Below, in pieces: positions 11,588 to 22,320 of a DNA stretch of 64,000 nucleotides; the stretch's first letter is position 1; each line of letters starts with the position of its first letter. Below the pieces are notes generated by a model, which was not told the origin of the DNA, made no database searches, and worked only from the letters and a program-made list of their open reading frames with translations. The translations under genes and the position numbers were made by a program. Location: contig LLEY01000159.1 in assembly GCA_001414485.1 (NCBI GenBank), positions 1 through 64,000 on the forward strand, read 5' to 3'. The stretch is from Calycina herbarum (Eukaryota > Ascomycota > Leotiomycetes > Helotiales > Pezizellaceae).

Positions 11588-13940
11588 TCAAAACCCTTCT
11601 GCAGCATTTCCATAATATCCAGCCGGGGCACGTTCCTCTTCACTAGACAAAACATTGCTCTCAGAAACCAACTCCCTATAAACATCCTCCTTGGTATAAA
11701 ACCTCACGCCCAGCATATCAGACGGCAAACTCGTCTGCCCAAACCACTTTTGCCATGGTCCTGATTCATACTGATCGAGAGAATCCAGCTCTATCTCCAT
11801 GAAAATCCTCGGGTTATTTGAATCGATGTTTTGAATTTCTTTGAGCTCAGGGACCAGTTCCCTCAGCATAATGGATCTTGCGCCCGAAGAGCCTACCCAG
11901 CCATGATCCGGTGTCGCAATAAGAGCATCAGGATTCTCCACAAGAGAAGGCAGACATTCCCTTTTCATTTCCTCGTGTAGATCGGCAACGGTAAAGGGTA
12001 ATTTCATGGTGTTTAGCTTTTTGACTAACATCTTGGAATATGCTCGTGCGCCACTGTAACTAGGAGATTCTCGTGTTGCCGCTGCTAGGACCTCGTTGAT
12101 CGTCTTTGATTGCCCCCGAATTGCGTTTGCAGAATGACAACAATCCAATATCATGAGCGAGTCGAGATTAGCATCCACAATATTTGCCTGGATACGTGTC
12201 CAGTCGACCAAAGCACAATCATCAAGCTCGTTGTTTCTGTGTGAAGTGTTGGTTAGTCCTGTTTGACTAGAGGTGGGGTTTTAACTCACGATGCCCACAC
12301 GTTATGTCCATCTTTAACATTTAGATAATCCGAATCCGAAACCAAATACTTGTCATTCATCATCCTAGTGTCCACGCCGTGTCCCCCATACACAATGATG
12401 AGTAATGACGCTCGCCTGGCATTTTTACTGTCCCCATTATTGGTAGGTCTGTAGAGGGTTTCGTGTGAGCTCAAATGACTTTGTATCTCCAGTCTTAGCA
12501 TCTGTTGACATTCGGAATTGTCGTAAGAGTCGGGAATTTCAAAGATGGGCTGCACGTTGTACTTAAATCGGCGACGAAAAACTTCCCCAATATTCTCCAT
12601 CTCAGTCTTGATTTGGTTGTGCTCCCATTCGTAATTTTTGACCCAATCCTCTGAACTGTGCGATTGTCGGCTAAGAAGAGGCTTTCCCCACATGAACGGT
12701 AGCACTGTGACTTTTGTGTAGCTGAGGGCATTTCTCAGCTCGATGTCTAGATTTAATTGTGCTACAAGCGTATCGACAACATCCGTGGCTTGTGCGACTA
12801 TTGGATTTGAGCCGTGTGGCTCTCTTCTAGCCGGTGAAACTACCAGGTTACCAGATGGTTCAATGGCCACGTCCAGCTTACGAACATTCTGAGGAACGTT
12901 CGCTAGCCATTCTTTCCATGACTTCGATTCTGGGATTAATGAGTCCTGTAGAAAGACTCGAAGAAAAAATTCAGCATGATTTTGATGTTGGGATGGTTTT
13001 TGACTTGGATCCGTCAAAACCTCCAATTTATCGATATTCGCAGGTGGCCATCTTGTAATCCAGAGCTTCCAAGCGTGTAAATCACCTATCAAAACTGGAT
13101 AGTTCAGTGATATGTGAATAAATATAGTTCGTGGTACGGGCTTGGAAGTATTTTGCAAAGCAGAAAGCCGGATACTAGATCCATGTCTAGCCGTAAGACT
13201 CATATACATCGGTTGAACTTTTAGCGAGGATGATAACAATAGAGAGTGAAGTTGTACGACTGTGAAAGTGTCGTCTTGCTGCTTTCCGAGGGCCTCAACT
13301 AGAGCGTTGGTAAAAGACCATTTACCTGGCATAGGGACATGCGAATTTTTCGAGCCAGCGGCTAGGATCTCGAAAACGCCCACGCCTTTGTTTGAACGAT
13401 AGAAAGCTGCCCCGCTGTATGATGTATCGAGAATCAGGAGAATATCTTTATCTGATTCTTGCAAAATTCTTTGTTGAGCAGACCAATTAATACGTGCACT
13501 ATCTCTGAGTTTTAAGAAGTTAGTGATTTTGACACATGTAACTTGTGTTGATAGCGTACTTAGAATTATAATTTGAAAAAAAAAATGAGATCCTGATCTC
13601 TATGCTCTCCTAATCCGGCATTTCCGCCGTAGTAGATGATCAACAGTTCCTTGGAACCTTGATCATGATTGTTCAAGCAAGTGGCAAGTTTATGTGAGAG
13701 ACCGAATGTAGGGGCCCCGGAAGGAATAAGATAATGATCCGTGTAGAAATAGAAATTGTTTGATAGTACAGATTCCAACATTCTTGTTTCTGCGTGATAG
13801 CTAATATGATCAACGTCCCAATTCAGGAGCAATGCTGTAACTTTATCGTAATTCGTGGAGGTTGTTGGAAAAACTCTATCAGATTCCATTTGCAAATCGG
13901 CCACAAATCTTTGAAAATCAATAGATTCATCTGTCTTCAT
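11588..13940 (-). CDS. Protein with two tandem caspase-like (peptidase C14-type) units; apparent 1-nt frameshift
   Basis: Three exons: 13940-13560, 13504-12290, 12236-11588. Intron 2 (12237-12289) has GTGAGT, CTAAC and CACAG; intron 1 (13505-13559) has GTACGC, CTAAC and CTCAG. Exon 1 hits a stop before its donor unless one T is removed from a 10-T run (A-run 13576-13585 on the plus strand); with that change the exons sum to 748 codons exactly. Each half repeats one plan: a hydrophobic strand, a YGGxxG loop, an LDxxxSG/A loop, a later LHxL segment and a Trp-containing tail. Unit 1 has YYGGNAG and LDTSYSG, so the catalytic His and Cys are absent. Unit 2 has VYGGHG and LDCCHSA, so both are present. 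This suggests a degenerate unit beside a potentially active one. The start is the first ATG in frame; an upstream exon is possible. Function unknown; fungal caspase-like proteins are often linked to regulated cell death. Confidence 0.7.
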
Positions 13941-15145
13941 GTTGCTGGAAGATGGTTCTGGTGGTATCTGGAGGAGGAAATGAGCATTCGAACACCCCGT
14001 CGACAAATTGTAATGACTTCAGGTCAATGCCGGCAGATAATCCCATAAGCTTTAAGCTGCCCGTAGAAACATATTTGGATGTACTGACCTGGTCCATATT
14101 GAAGTGCGAGGCTCAGCCTGCTCAGTCTGCTCAATACCTCGAAGTGACACAAGCACACGACAAGTGGATAAGTCAACTTGTAGCTGAGGGGCAATCACAC
14201 TAGATACTGAGGAAAACCAAAACTTAGAAGCAAGGTACTAAGATGGGAAGATTATTGATGAATTCTTCAGGTGTGGAGGTTGACGAAAGAGCTGCATGGT
14301 GGCAGGGAAGAATACGCCACTCGCTACGCCGACCTATCGATATTCTAACTTCCCAAAATACGAATAAGCATGGGTTAAATATTAAATGTAGAGCAAGCGA
14401 GAGACCTATTCATCGTTAGAATCTTCCAGAACAAGATCTTATCTACTCTAAGATATCAATCTCGTTATAATACACGAAAACAGACGGTCTAAGGTTTCTA
14501 ACATATACTTTTTAAATACTAGGTTGGAAAAAAAGTTGGTTTCTGTACTCTGTATACCCCGTACCGAAAAGCAAGTTTTATATTCTACACAACTTGAAAA
14601 AAAAATGAAGAAATTGTAGACTAACTCTAAAGAGACTTATTAATACGTTCACAGTCATCGACTGTCCCAAGGGGAACTATGATCAACGAGATCAAGTGCA
14701 GTCAGTCTCTCGGGACGTAATAAAAATTTCCGCTGGTGCTACACCCATCAAACATCAACAGCACCCTCAAAATCCGCTCACAAAAATACCAAAGAAATCT
14801 AGAGTAAATCTCTAGTAGTTAGATATGGTAAATTTGAACTAGGGTTTGCATTTAAGTTTAACACGCTAGAGGTGGGTCGTTTTTCCGTCCTAGTAGAGAG
14901 TGCACAAGCTTGCTACGTCTCCGTAGAAAAGCACAAATATTTTAGGAAGGCGAGAGCAATGTCATCGTGATAAAAGAACTTGATTCTAAGCAATACCATG
15001 TTTCCAGTGCCATATTCATCATAACACTTGACTTAATCTCACTGGGTATAACTAACTTAAACATCACAGCGTCACCACTCACAAAAATCCCCAATCACAA
15101 CAAAAACTAAAAATTACCTAACTAACTATCTATACTCCCTCATAT
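13941..15145. other. Intergenic, no gene seen
   Basis: About 1.2 kb between two minus-strand genes. Small open frames overlapping 13.8-14.2 kb on the plus strand are antisense to the caspase-like exon 1 and lack support. The rest is AT-rich with short homopolymers and no recognisable element. Confidence 0.5.
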
Positions 15146-18100
15146 CTACTGCAATTTCAAACTCTCCCCATCAATAGCAGCAAACAAGCCCGCAACCTCC
15201 TTCTCCACCTTCCGAATCTCATCGGCCAACTGCCCCGTCACAAGTGCATACGCATACAACAACTCATAATCCGCATCCGTAGCGACTACCACACTCGGGT
15301 CTTCCGAACTAGCAGCCATCTTCCGATACTGGAAGATCTTTGTGAGGAATCGATCGCGGGGGTTGCCGGCGTTGGGGAGGCCGTCGGACATGGGGTATTC
15401 GAGTTTGAGGGAGCTGGCAAGGACTGTGGTTCAACAAGTTAGTGATGGGCTGTGGGAGGAGAAATAGGTGGGAGCAAAACGTACCTTGGAAGAGATGGCT
15501 TATTCGGGCACAGAGTTGTGCGCGTTCTTCTACTGTGTACTTCAAGAGGGATACCTCCCCTTGGCTTGGATTGACATCCTTTTGGATGAGAACGTTCATG
15601 GCGTGGAAAGCGTCGAGCATCTTGGATGTGGATTCCATGATGCGCCCATAAGCTTTGCCAGGAAAAGGTCCTCGCAGTTCGAATTCGCTCGCAGCAGAGC
15701 TTCTTAGTGCATCAAGTCGTAAAACTAGAGATTTGTTAGTAAGAACTGAAATGGGAGGGCTGCCATGGTATTACCATATTGCTGAAGTGAGAGTTCCTCT
15801 CGAAGATTAAGGTATGACTCGGCGGATTCCCCTTCCAACAATTCTGAAAGCGGATCTCGTTTCCAAATCAGACCCATTCGTAACCAAAGCAAAGAAAGTC
15901 CATCTTTGAACTTCTGTCGAGCAGAGATGGGCCAAATAACTCTCGCGATAATCAAACCCCAAAGAACTCCCGTAAGAACGGATACGAGTCTATGAGAGGC
16001 AATCTCTATGATAGCCGGTGTCTCTCCCCCCTCGTCCTCATCATAATCTCCCTCCCGAACTGACAAACTGTATGCATATAAACAGGATAAATTGTAGGTG
16101 AGGATGGTGAATCGTCCAAGTGGACCCTTTCCTTTTGCAACAATGAGATAGAAACAAGGAATACTGAATAGCCATCCACAGAACGCCAAAGCATAGGCAT
16201 TTCCTTGACAACTTGCCCAGACTAATGTAGCAGATATGGCCCCAACAAAGGTTCCAACGAAACGAGCATATCCTGTAGTATTGGAAGCTCCTACTGTCAT
16301 ACTGCAGACCAGCATGAAGGATACAAGCCCCCATTCGCCTCTCCAGTGGCGATAAATCGGTCTTGTTTCTGGAATGAAGGCAAACATTGACCAAAGCGCG
16401 GCTCCAATACCCACTTTTATAGCGAAACGTACTGCGGATGTGTAAGTAGAAGTTTCAGAGAAGTGGTAAAAATGAGCTTACTGTCGTCTCGTTCTAAAAA
16501 CCTAACCACACTCAATAACATTCGATACATCCCCCTCTTGGCACTCTCGTCCCCTTCGATGTCAGACTTCCACGAGCCCGATTGTCTCCTCTTTAACACT
16601 AAATTTGGATTGTCCTTCGGCCCATCCTCTTCCCCATTTTGACTAATGAGATGCTCCTGTTCTGGGTCGGTGTTACAATCCTGATCTTTGCCGGGTTTTG
16701 ACTTTTGCCAAAATTTGAGCCAATTCCACGATCTTTGCTGTGGATTCTCGGTAATTTCTTTGAGTTCTTCCAGAATTGACAAGAAGCTTTGCATATCTTC
16801 AGCAAAGTCCATAAGCGAGAAACTGAAATGGCCGCAACTTGCGGCGACCTCTTCAAAATCGGCTTCCACGCTTGCAGGTTTTTCGTGTTCTATATCTTTA
16901 GATGCGTATAGTTCCTTGAGGGCGTCATCTCGAGCACCGCTATACATTTTTCTGCACCAATATTAGAAAGCATTTAATTAGCTGAAAGGAAAATAACATA
17001 CAAGGCATCTGTTAAACTTGTTTGGAAATTTTCATTGATTGCAATGGAATAGTCGGGACCAGGTCCAAAGGGTAATTCATCAAGGATTTTTGTCAGTGTA
17101 TATGCCAAAGACTTCATAGACGGGCCCAGATGAGTGATAAAACGGGTAAATATCTCGGCTGGAGTTCTGACAGCGGGAGTTGAAGTATTTCCAGTGCTAT
17201 CAGGATCGGGGGTTTTCCTCCCAATTTGATGAAGAGGAGAGCCGTCTTCTGCGAACTGGTCCTCAGCCCCACTGCCTTCCTCGGAGGCTTCTTCGATAGC
17301 TGTTAATGCAGCGAATCTAGAGTGTGAAGGAGTGGTCGGCCCGCTACGGAGAAAGGATTCGGAAAAGTGACTTAGATTGGGCACATTCCCATCATAGCCA
17401 TTAGGAAGTTCTCGAAGCAGCGCAAATTGAGTAGCTGCTGCACTTCGTAGACCACCAATCGACGTAGCTAGTCTTTGCATGCATTTCACAAGACTGGCCT
17501 GCTTCTTGTACTCTTCTTCCCTCCCCAAAAAGTAGTGCTCAAACCTCGCCTCCCTCAGATTTTTCGTCATCTGAGTATAAACTTGTTTGTATTTGCTGTG
17601 TGCTTTGTTGAACGAGGATGACCGCATGTCAGTCTCAGACCCACTAAGAAATCCTCGAGTAATCATTGTGAGCATACTCGAGAGCGAGTCCGTGGTCCTG
17701 ATCATGGTTTCGCGGAGTTCTGTACGAGCAGAGACCGGCCATACCAACATGTTGACCAAAAAAGATGTAGATAACCCCATAATGACCATTTTCATCACCT
17801 GTATTATTTTTTTGTTCTCAAACACCCCAATGTGAACCGCATTTTCCTTCGTCAGAACGGTGATGATGGCAATACTTGTGGTACTGGCTGCGACATTGAC
17901 CAAGGGCGAGTTGAACTTTTGCTTCAGCCAACCAACCAGACCCAGACCACCCCCGCAGAACACAATAATGATGAGAGCGTAAGCTACGCTGATCAGGTGT
18001 AGCTGCGTTTCGAAGTATACGGACACAGCCATGCTCAGGATGGATATGAAGCTTGCATACAGAAATGCTGCTAGCCCGAGTAGCGCTCCCTCCTCCATAG

Positions 18101-18625
18101 ACCCTATAGACCTTGCGGGGTGAAAGTAAACTGTGATGGTAGCCACGATGTGTTTTCCGTCTTGTTTCCCCAGAAAATTCGCAATGGGTGGGAGAAAAGT
18201 GCCCATGCTCCCAATCAAGTATGCCAGAGAAGATTTGAGGACGCCCTTGCCCATGGGAGTTTGGAGCCATTGCCATAATTCCGTCAATGATTCTTTTGTG
18301 TTGTCGACGGCGGATCGAAAGGTGCCCGCTCGCGAGTAGGTTCGGCGCAAAGGGAGGAGACCGTCGGAGCCATCTGGTGGAGCAGAGGAGGGGGCATGAA
18401 AACCCGCCGGGTTTCTTAGGGTAATTTGGCGTCGCACTCGCTCGCCGGTCGAGGGCAATATAAATGTACCATTTCTGAGTTTCTGTATCGCAAGGGAAGA
18501 ATTAGCTACGGCTGTTGTGCGAGGGAAAATGGTGGTAAATGTACGTTACGCCGCGACCAACGTGAGGATCTCCGGCCTGATGGTGGTGGTGGTGCAGAAC
18601 CGTCTGGAGCTGACGGAGAGCTCAT
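15146..18625 (-). CDS. FUSC/ArAE_2 family membrane transporter (BRE4-like)
   Basis: Six exons (18625-18545, 18482-17002, 16951-16482, 16431-15775, 15724-15485, 15423-15146) sum to 3207 nt, giving 1068 aa with every phase matching. Introns have GTACAT, GTATGT, GTAAGC, GTAATA and GTACGT donors and CAG or TAG acceptors. An N-terminal Ser/Pro-rich tail precedes a six-helix block beginning TPMGKGVLKSSLAYLIGSMG and containing the VYFHPARSIGSMEEGALLG segment (ArAE_2_N type). After a charged loop, a second hydrophobic block (KVGIGAALWSMFAFIPETRP, then a FUSC_2-like repeat) follows, then a C-terminal helical domain (DUF2421/BRE4 type). Relatives are predicted exporters of aromatic or organic anions; the yeast member affects brefeldin A sensitivity. 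The substrate here is unknown. The length is normal for the family and nothing looks broken. Confidence 0.88.
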
Positions 18626-19531
18626 TTCATTCCTCTCATGGCTTGTCCGGTTGACGATGTGGTTCTGGGGCTCACGGACTTGGTGAGCTTGAGCTTGGTG
18701 TTGTTGGAGAGGTCGGGTCGTCAAGTTTTCGAGGCAGCAAAGTGTATTGTAATGAAGCTTTACTAGTGATGATTTTCAGTACAGGTATGTCTCAGCGGGT
18801 CTGCAGGGAGGTGCTTCCCCAGATTCCCATCCGCAGGCCTTGGCGCTCTTTGACCCCCCTTGAGGCCCCTATGAATTGGCATCCGGTGTGCCAACTCAGC
18901 GGCTTGCCATAGTAAAGCCGCCCCTCTCTAATCACCATGTGAACTGTTTTAGAAATACACATCATATCACGGATTGATCACATTACTACCAGCATCAGAG
19001 CGACCGAGTAGTATTCCGATATCTCCTACCAACCATCACAAGAGACAGACATCATCTGTCCAGAAATGGATGCCGCTTTGAACCGTTTTGAGCCGCTCCT
19101 GAGGTTGAGGGTGTTGATATTTATATCGCAGATATCTAGTTCGCTTGACGTGGTTAGGCCAACGTTACAGCACTCAAGTTACAACATGAAGCGGGTGAGA
19201 GGGTATCCTCAAACACCCGAGCTGTACAAGTATAACCACACCACTGAGGTCTTTTTGGATGAAAAGGGGAGCACAGAGATATGTAGGAAGTGAACGCAGG
19301 TAGAGAGTCATATGACGTCACCATTAAATTATCGTGACTTGATCGAAATCTCATCCAAAGATCTTACGAGCTGACAGGAATCCTTCAATACATCAAGACT
19401 GATCATTCATGAGAGGGGACCCATTTACAAACTTGAATGAGAGACTCACTTGCCGAAACGTGATCTCGGTTAAGGGCAACTCTCTCCTTAGGGACTGCCT
19501 TCTTCAGACTCAAACTCAAACAATTCACTAG
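18626..19531. other. Intergenic; probable promoter region of the FUSC gene
   Basis: No convincing gene. A 75-codon plus-strand frame beginning ATG at 19066 has no recognisable domain and could be chance or a first exon of the next feature. The stretch nearest 18.63-18.8 kb should hold the FUSC gene's 5' UTR. Confidence 0.4.
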
Positions 19532-19972
19532 TTAATAACCGTCAAATGTCTCATCGAGGGAGCTGCGGAAAAGAAGGCCAGTGGCAGCGTCACTTCCTCA
19601 AATCTAAACAACCAGACCAAAAATAATACAGAAGAGGGCTCAAACGACACGATTTCCACATCCAATACTCAAATCACGTCTCCAAAATCAACACCGCCCA
19701 GGAAAACGTTCACCTTAGTCAAAAAAAGCCCCAAACCCGACCCTACGAACAATAAGGGAGTTACTAGCAATAACGAAGAATCTCATTTCAACTACGATAT
19801 CCTAAATCGACCCGAAATATTCGAGGACGATGAAGACCCAGATTTCCTTGTCGCATGCACTCGAAACCTCCTGCTACGACAATTTCACAAACGCAGTCCA
19901 GAATGGCGGGCTGAGTATAACAAGCAGGAGAAGAAGGCGAGGGATGCACCGTTACCCGATGAAGACAATTAG
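19532..19972 (+). CDS. Hypothetical charged low-complexity protein, possible terminal exon
   Basis: An open frame of 146 codons runs from a plausible acceptor (CACTAG, 19526-19531) to TAG 19970-19972 and contains no Met, so it can only be a downstream exon. The protein is rich in Ser, Thr, Asn, Lys and Pro, then becomes acidic (IFEDDEDPDFLVACTRN) and ends in a basic helix-like stretch. I recognise no family. An upstream exon could be the frame at 19066, but I could not find a joining intron that I trust. It may equally be a gene relic. Confidence 0.3.
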   Translation, partial: LITVKCLIEGAAEKKASGSVTSSNLNNQTKNNTEEGSNDTISTSNTQITSPKSTPPRKTFTLVKKSPKPDPTNNKGVTSNNEESHFNYDILNRPEIFEDDEDPDFLVACTRNLLLRQFHKRSPEWRAEYNKQEKKARDAPLPDEDN

Positions 19973-20258
19973 GACCTTTGAGGGTTTGAGGAGTGGTCTT
20001 TTAGTGGGAGTGGACTTCGCAATTCCAAAGGACGATTGTCTGATATGGTTATACGTAAGTCTTGGTTGTCTGGGAGGCTAGTTTTGTATTGCTCGCGAGA
20101 GCATGAAAGCTCGCTGGTGCTTGCGACGGTTGTAGGTTCACGTCTCAAAATGGATTTATCTCAGAACCGTCGTATTTCTTTGAAAAACAAAATCTCACTT
20201 CTTGTCCATTCCTTTTCCAACAATTGTAGTTTCATCCAAAAGCAATCCCATTTCTACC

Positions 20259-21052
20259 CTAACCCATTCGTACGAAGTAATTTCTATAACTAACATCTCT
20301 TCTCTTCACATCTAAAATCAGGTCCCGTTTCATCGCATACAAAGAAGTATCGATATTCTCAAACCCTCCATATCCATCAGGCGCTAGCGTGATTCCTTGA
20401 CCATCATAATCGTTTGGAGATCGATTTGCTGGTTTCACTGTTTTGCATGCTCCATCTACCCAGACATAAGCGTTCAAATACCAACCTAGAGATCCGTTAG
20501 CGTAAGGTTTCTCACTCCTGCCACCTGTGGTATGTATGCGATTTTGGACTCACCAACTGCTAATAAAGCCATACCATCTGCGTTCGCCCTTGCGTTGGTC
20601 GGGGAAAGTGCTGGAGAGGTTGGTTCCTTCTCACCAAGAGGCTTCTCGGAAATGGAGGACTATGTGTAACTAATGATTTTTCTTCAGAAGACATTTCCAT
20701 ATTGGAGATCTGGAAGGACTTACCCTTCTGAGATGGCTGCTCTATCTACTTTCTCAGGGAGGGTAGCGGGAACTAAAACAAGTCAGCGTGTTTATGTTTA
20801 GCAAAGTAAGTTCAACTCACGAGGATTCTCCGTCCCAAGTCCTCCTCTCCTTTGACAGAAGAGACCTCACATAAAAGAGTTCATGCACAGTCTGACCGCG
20901 CAACGCTCCAGCAATGCCATCAACCCCCTTCCACATAACAAGCGGGTGCTCTTCAAGTTCCCCCTCACTCGCCACTTTTGCAAAGTAACCTCGTTATAAA
21001 CCTTTGCTATAGATTCTGCAACAGTATCAAGAGTGCCAGTATTCCTTATCAT
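20259..21052 (-). pseudogene. Decayed relative of the secreted HExxH metallopeptidase at 61.9 kb
   Basis: Three minus-strand pieces resemble parts of the metallopeptidase at 61890-63114. Around 20990-20820 a frame reads LVMWKGVDGIAGALRGQTV followed by HELFY, where the intact protein has the zinc motif HEMVH; the second His is Tyr here. Around 20600-20550 it reads NADGMALLAVG, matching the ADTYHYFAMA block, followed by a GTGAGT..ACAG intron and a tail ending near 20300-20259. The exons do not join in one frame with the splice sites I can see (stop after 20.78 kb). Loss of a zinc ligand and failed joins argue for a pseudogene. Homology is judged by eye from short blocks, so it is tentative. Confidence 0.4.
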
Positions 21053-21107
21053 ATCGAGGCCCTAGAGGGACGAGCTAATATTAATCATTCCCACGACATT
21101 CAAAAAT

Positions 21108-21602
21108 ATGCTTAAGCAGTGCAAAATTTCCAAATCTAGAACAGTTCCATGTCATCGTCTAATTTCATTTGAAAACCATCAAGTCTGGGGTGCTGGAATT
21201 TTCACAGACAGCTGTGGAACCTTCGTCTTCAACATAACAGACATCCCACCACTCGCCGTCTTCCCCTCCTTCGAAAATGAAGAGCGAGGGAAGATCCCTC
21301 TCCCGCCCCCCACAGGCCAATCTCGATACGACATCTGCATCCCACGGTCCATATTTTCCCCCTCAGATTCCTGCAGTCTTGCCATCCTGGGCTCCTCACC
21401 CTCAGCAAACAATATAATTTTCTACGAAACATATGTGTTTGATAAAGGTTGTTATCAAAGCGGTTCTATACTTGCTCCATTAGTAACTGATACTGTGACT
21501 AGTGACTTAAAGGAGGTGTTCAAGATCAATAGTTTGGGGTTTGGTCAAAAGGGTGCGACTGTTAAGTTTTGTTATGGGGAGACTTGTGTGGAGGCTGAGT
21601 AG
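21108..21602 (+). CDS. Hypothetical cysteine-containing protein
   Basis: An uninterrupted 164-codon frame starts at ATG 21108 and ends TAG 21600-21602. The product has eight Cys, several in spaced pairs (DICIP, SCSLAI, KGCYQ, FCYGETC), and few charged residues, which looks extracellular. No signal peptide is present at this start, so a first exon may be missing or the gene may be cut. It lies tail-away from the decayed metallopeptidase on the other strand. I do not recognise the family. Confidence 0.4.
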   Translation: MLKQCKISKSRTVPCHRLISFENHQVWGAGIFTDSCGTFVFNITDIPPLAVFPSFENEERGKIPLPPPTGQSRYDICIPRSIFSPSDSCSLAILGSSPSANNIIFYETYVFDKGCYQSGSILAPLVTDTVTSDLKEVFKINSLGFGQKGATVKFCYGETCVEAE

Positions 21603-22173
21603 GAATCGAGGTGCTTGTTTACGAGAAATCCTTTTGGATCTCCGGGAAGGTTTACGAATACTTCAATGTTGAATTGTTCGTTCCCTATCTGGGGACTCTT
21701 GTACATAATGTGGGTTGAACTTGAAAATTTGTAGTCTTTACACCAGTTTTGTTCTTTTCGATTCTCAAGAAATAAACCAATAATACTTGCTCTGGGTGCA
21801 GCTACTTAGGTAGCTATGCAATTTATAAATCAGACTATTGCCAAAACAAACATCATGACCGCAAAAAGGTCAAGTGGCACGTGCTATACCCCTTGATAAG
21901 CGAATAATCGCGACCAGCAAAATAAGACGAACAGGAACTCGACTACTGAAGACAATCCCTTTAGGACAGTCTTTAATTTAGCCTAAGTTAAATAAAATCA
22001 AAAACTCCGAAGAATCATTGAACAACTTCTTGCTTGTTTGGCAGATAAAAATCAATTTACCTACCAAAATGACGTACGCCCGAGTCCCGTTTGTTTTTCT
22101 CAAGCAAGCTTTCTCAGAATAATATAGCCTTCTTTATTCTTGGTCCTTGACTTTATCCCAGCTCTTTATAATA
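21603..22173. other. Intergenic, no gene seen
   Basis: AT-rich spacer between the hypothetical gene on the plus strand and the 3' end of 2EXR copy A on the minus strand. It probably carries both 3' UTRs. No repeat was noticed. Confidence 0.5.
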
Positions 22174-22320
22174 TCATCCCGTATTTTTGAAGTGACCATA
22201 TTCTCCACAGCGACTACAAAGATTAAAGCAATTGAAGTAATCATGGTTTTCACGACAATAACCACAAACTTGCTTCTTTCTGTAGCTTTTGGTAACCCAA
22301 AGTTCCTGCTTCTGACGACG
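22174..22320 (-). pseudogene. Detached zinc-knuckle tail of 2EXR copy A
   Basis: Directly after the TAA of copy A the same frame stays open to TGA 22174-22176. It encodes a tail matching the C-termini of copies B-D: CGYCRENHDYFNC then CSRCGEYGHFKNTG. Copies B-D have two CCHC knuckles with spacing C-x2-C-x4-H-x4-C. Here knuckle 1 has lost one spacer residue and knuckle 2 has Gly in place of its last Cys. This is consistent with decay after the stop arose. Confidence 0.7.

Noticed and set aside
12834..14203. Plus-strand frames across the caspase-like gene
   Set aside because: Antisense to well-supported exons with intron signals; no domain.
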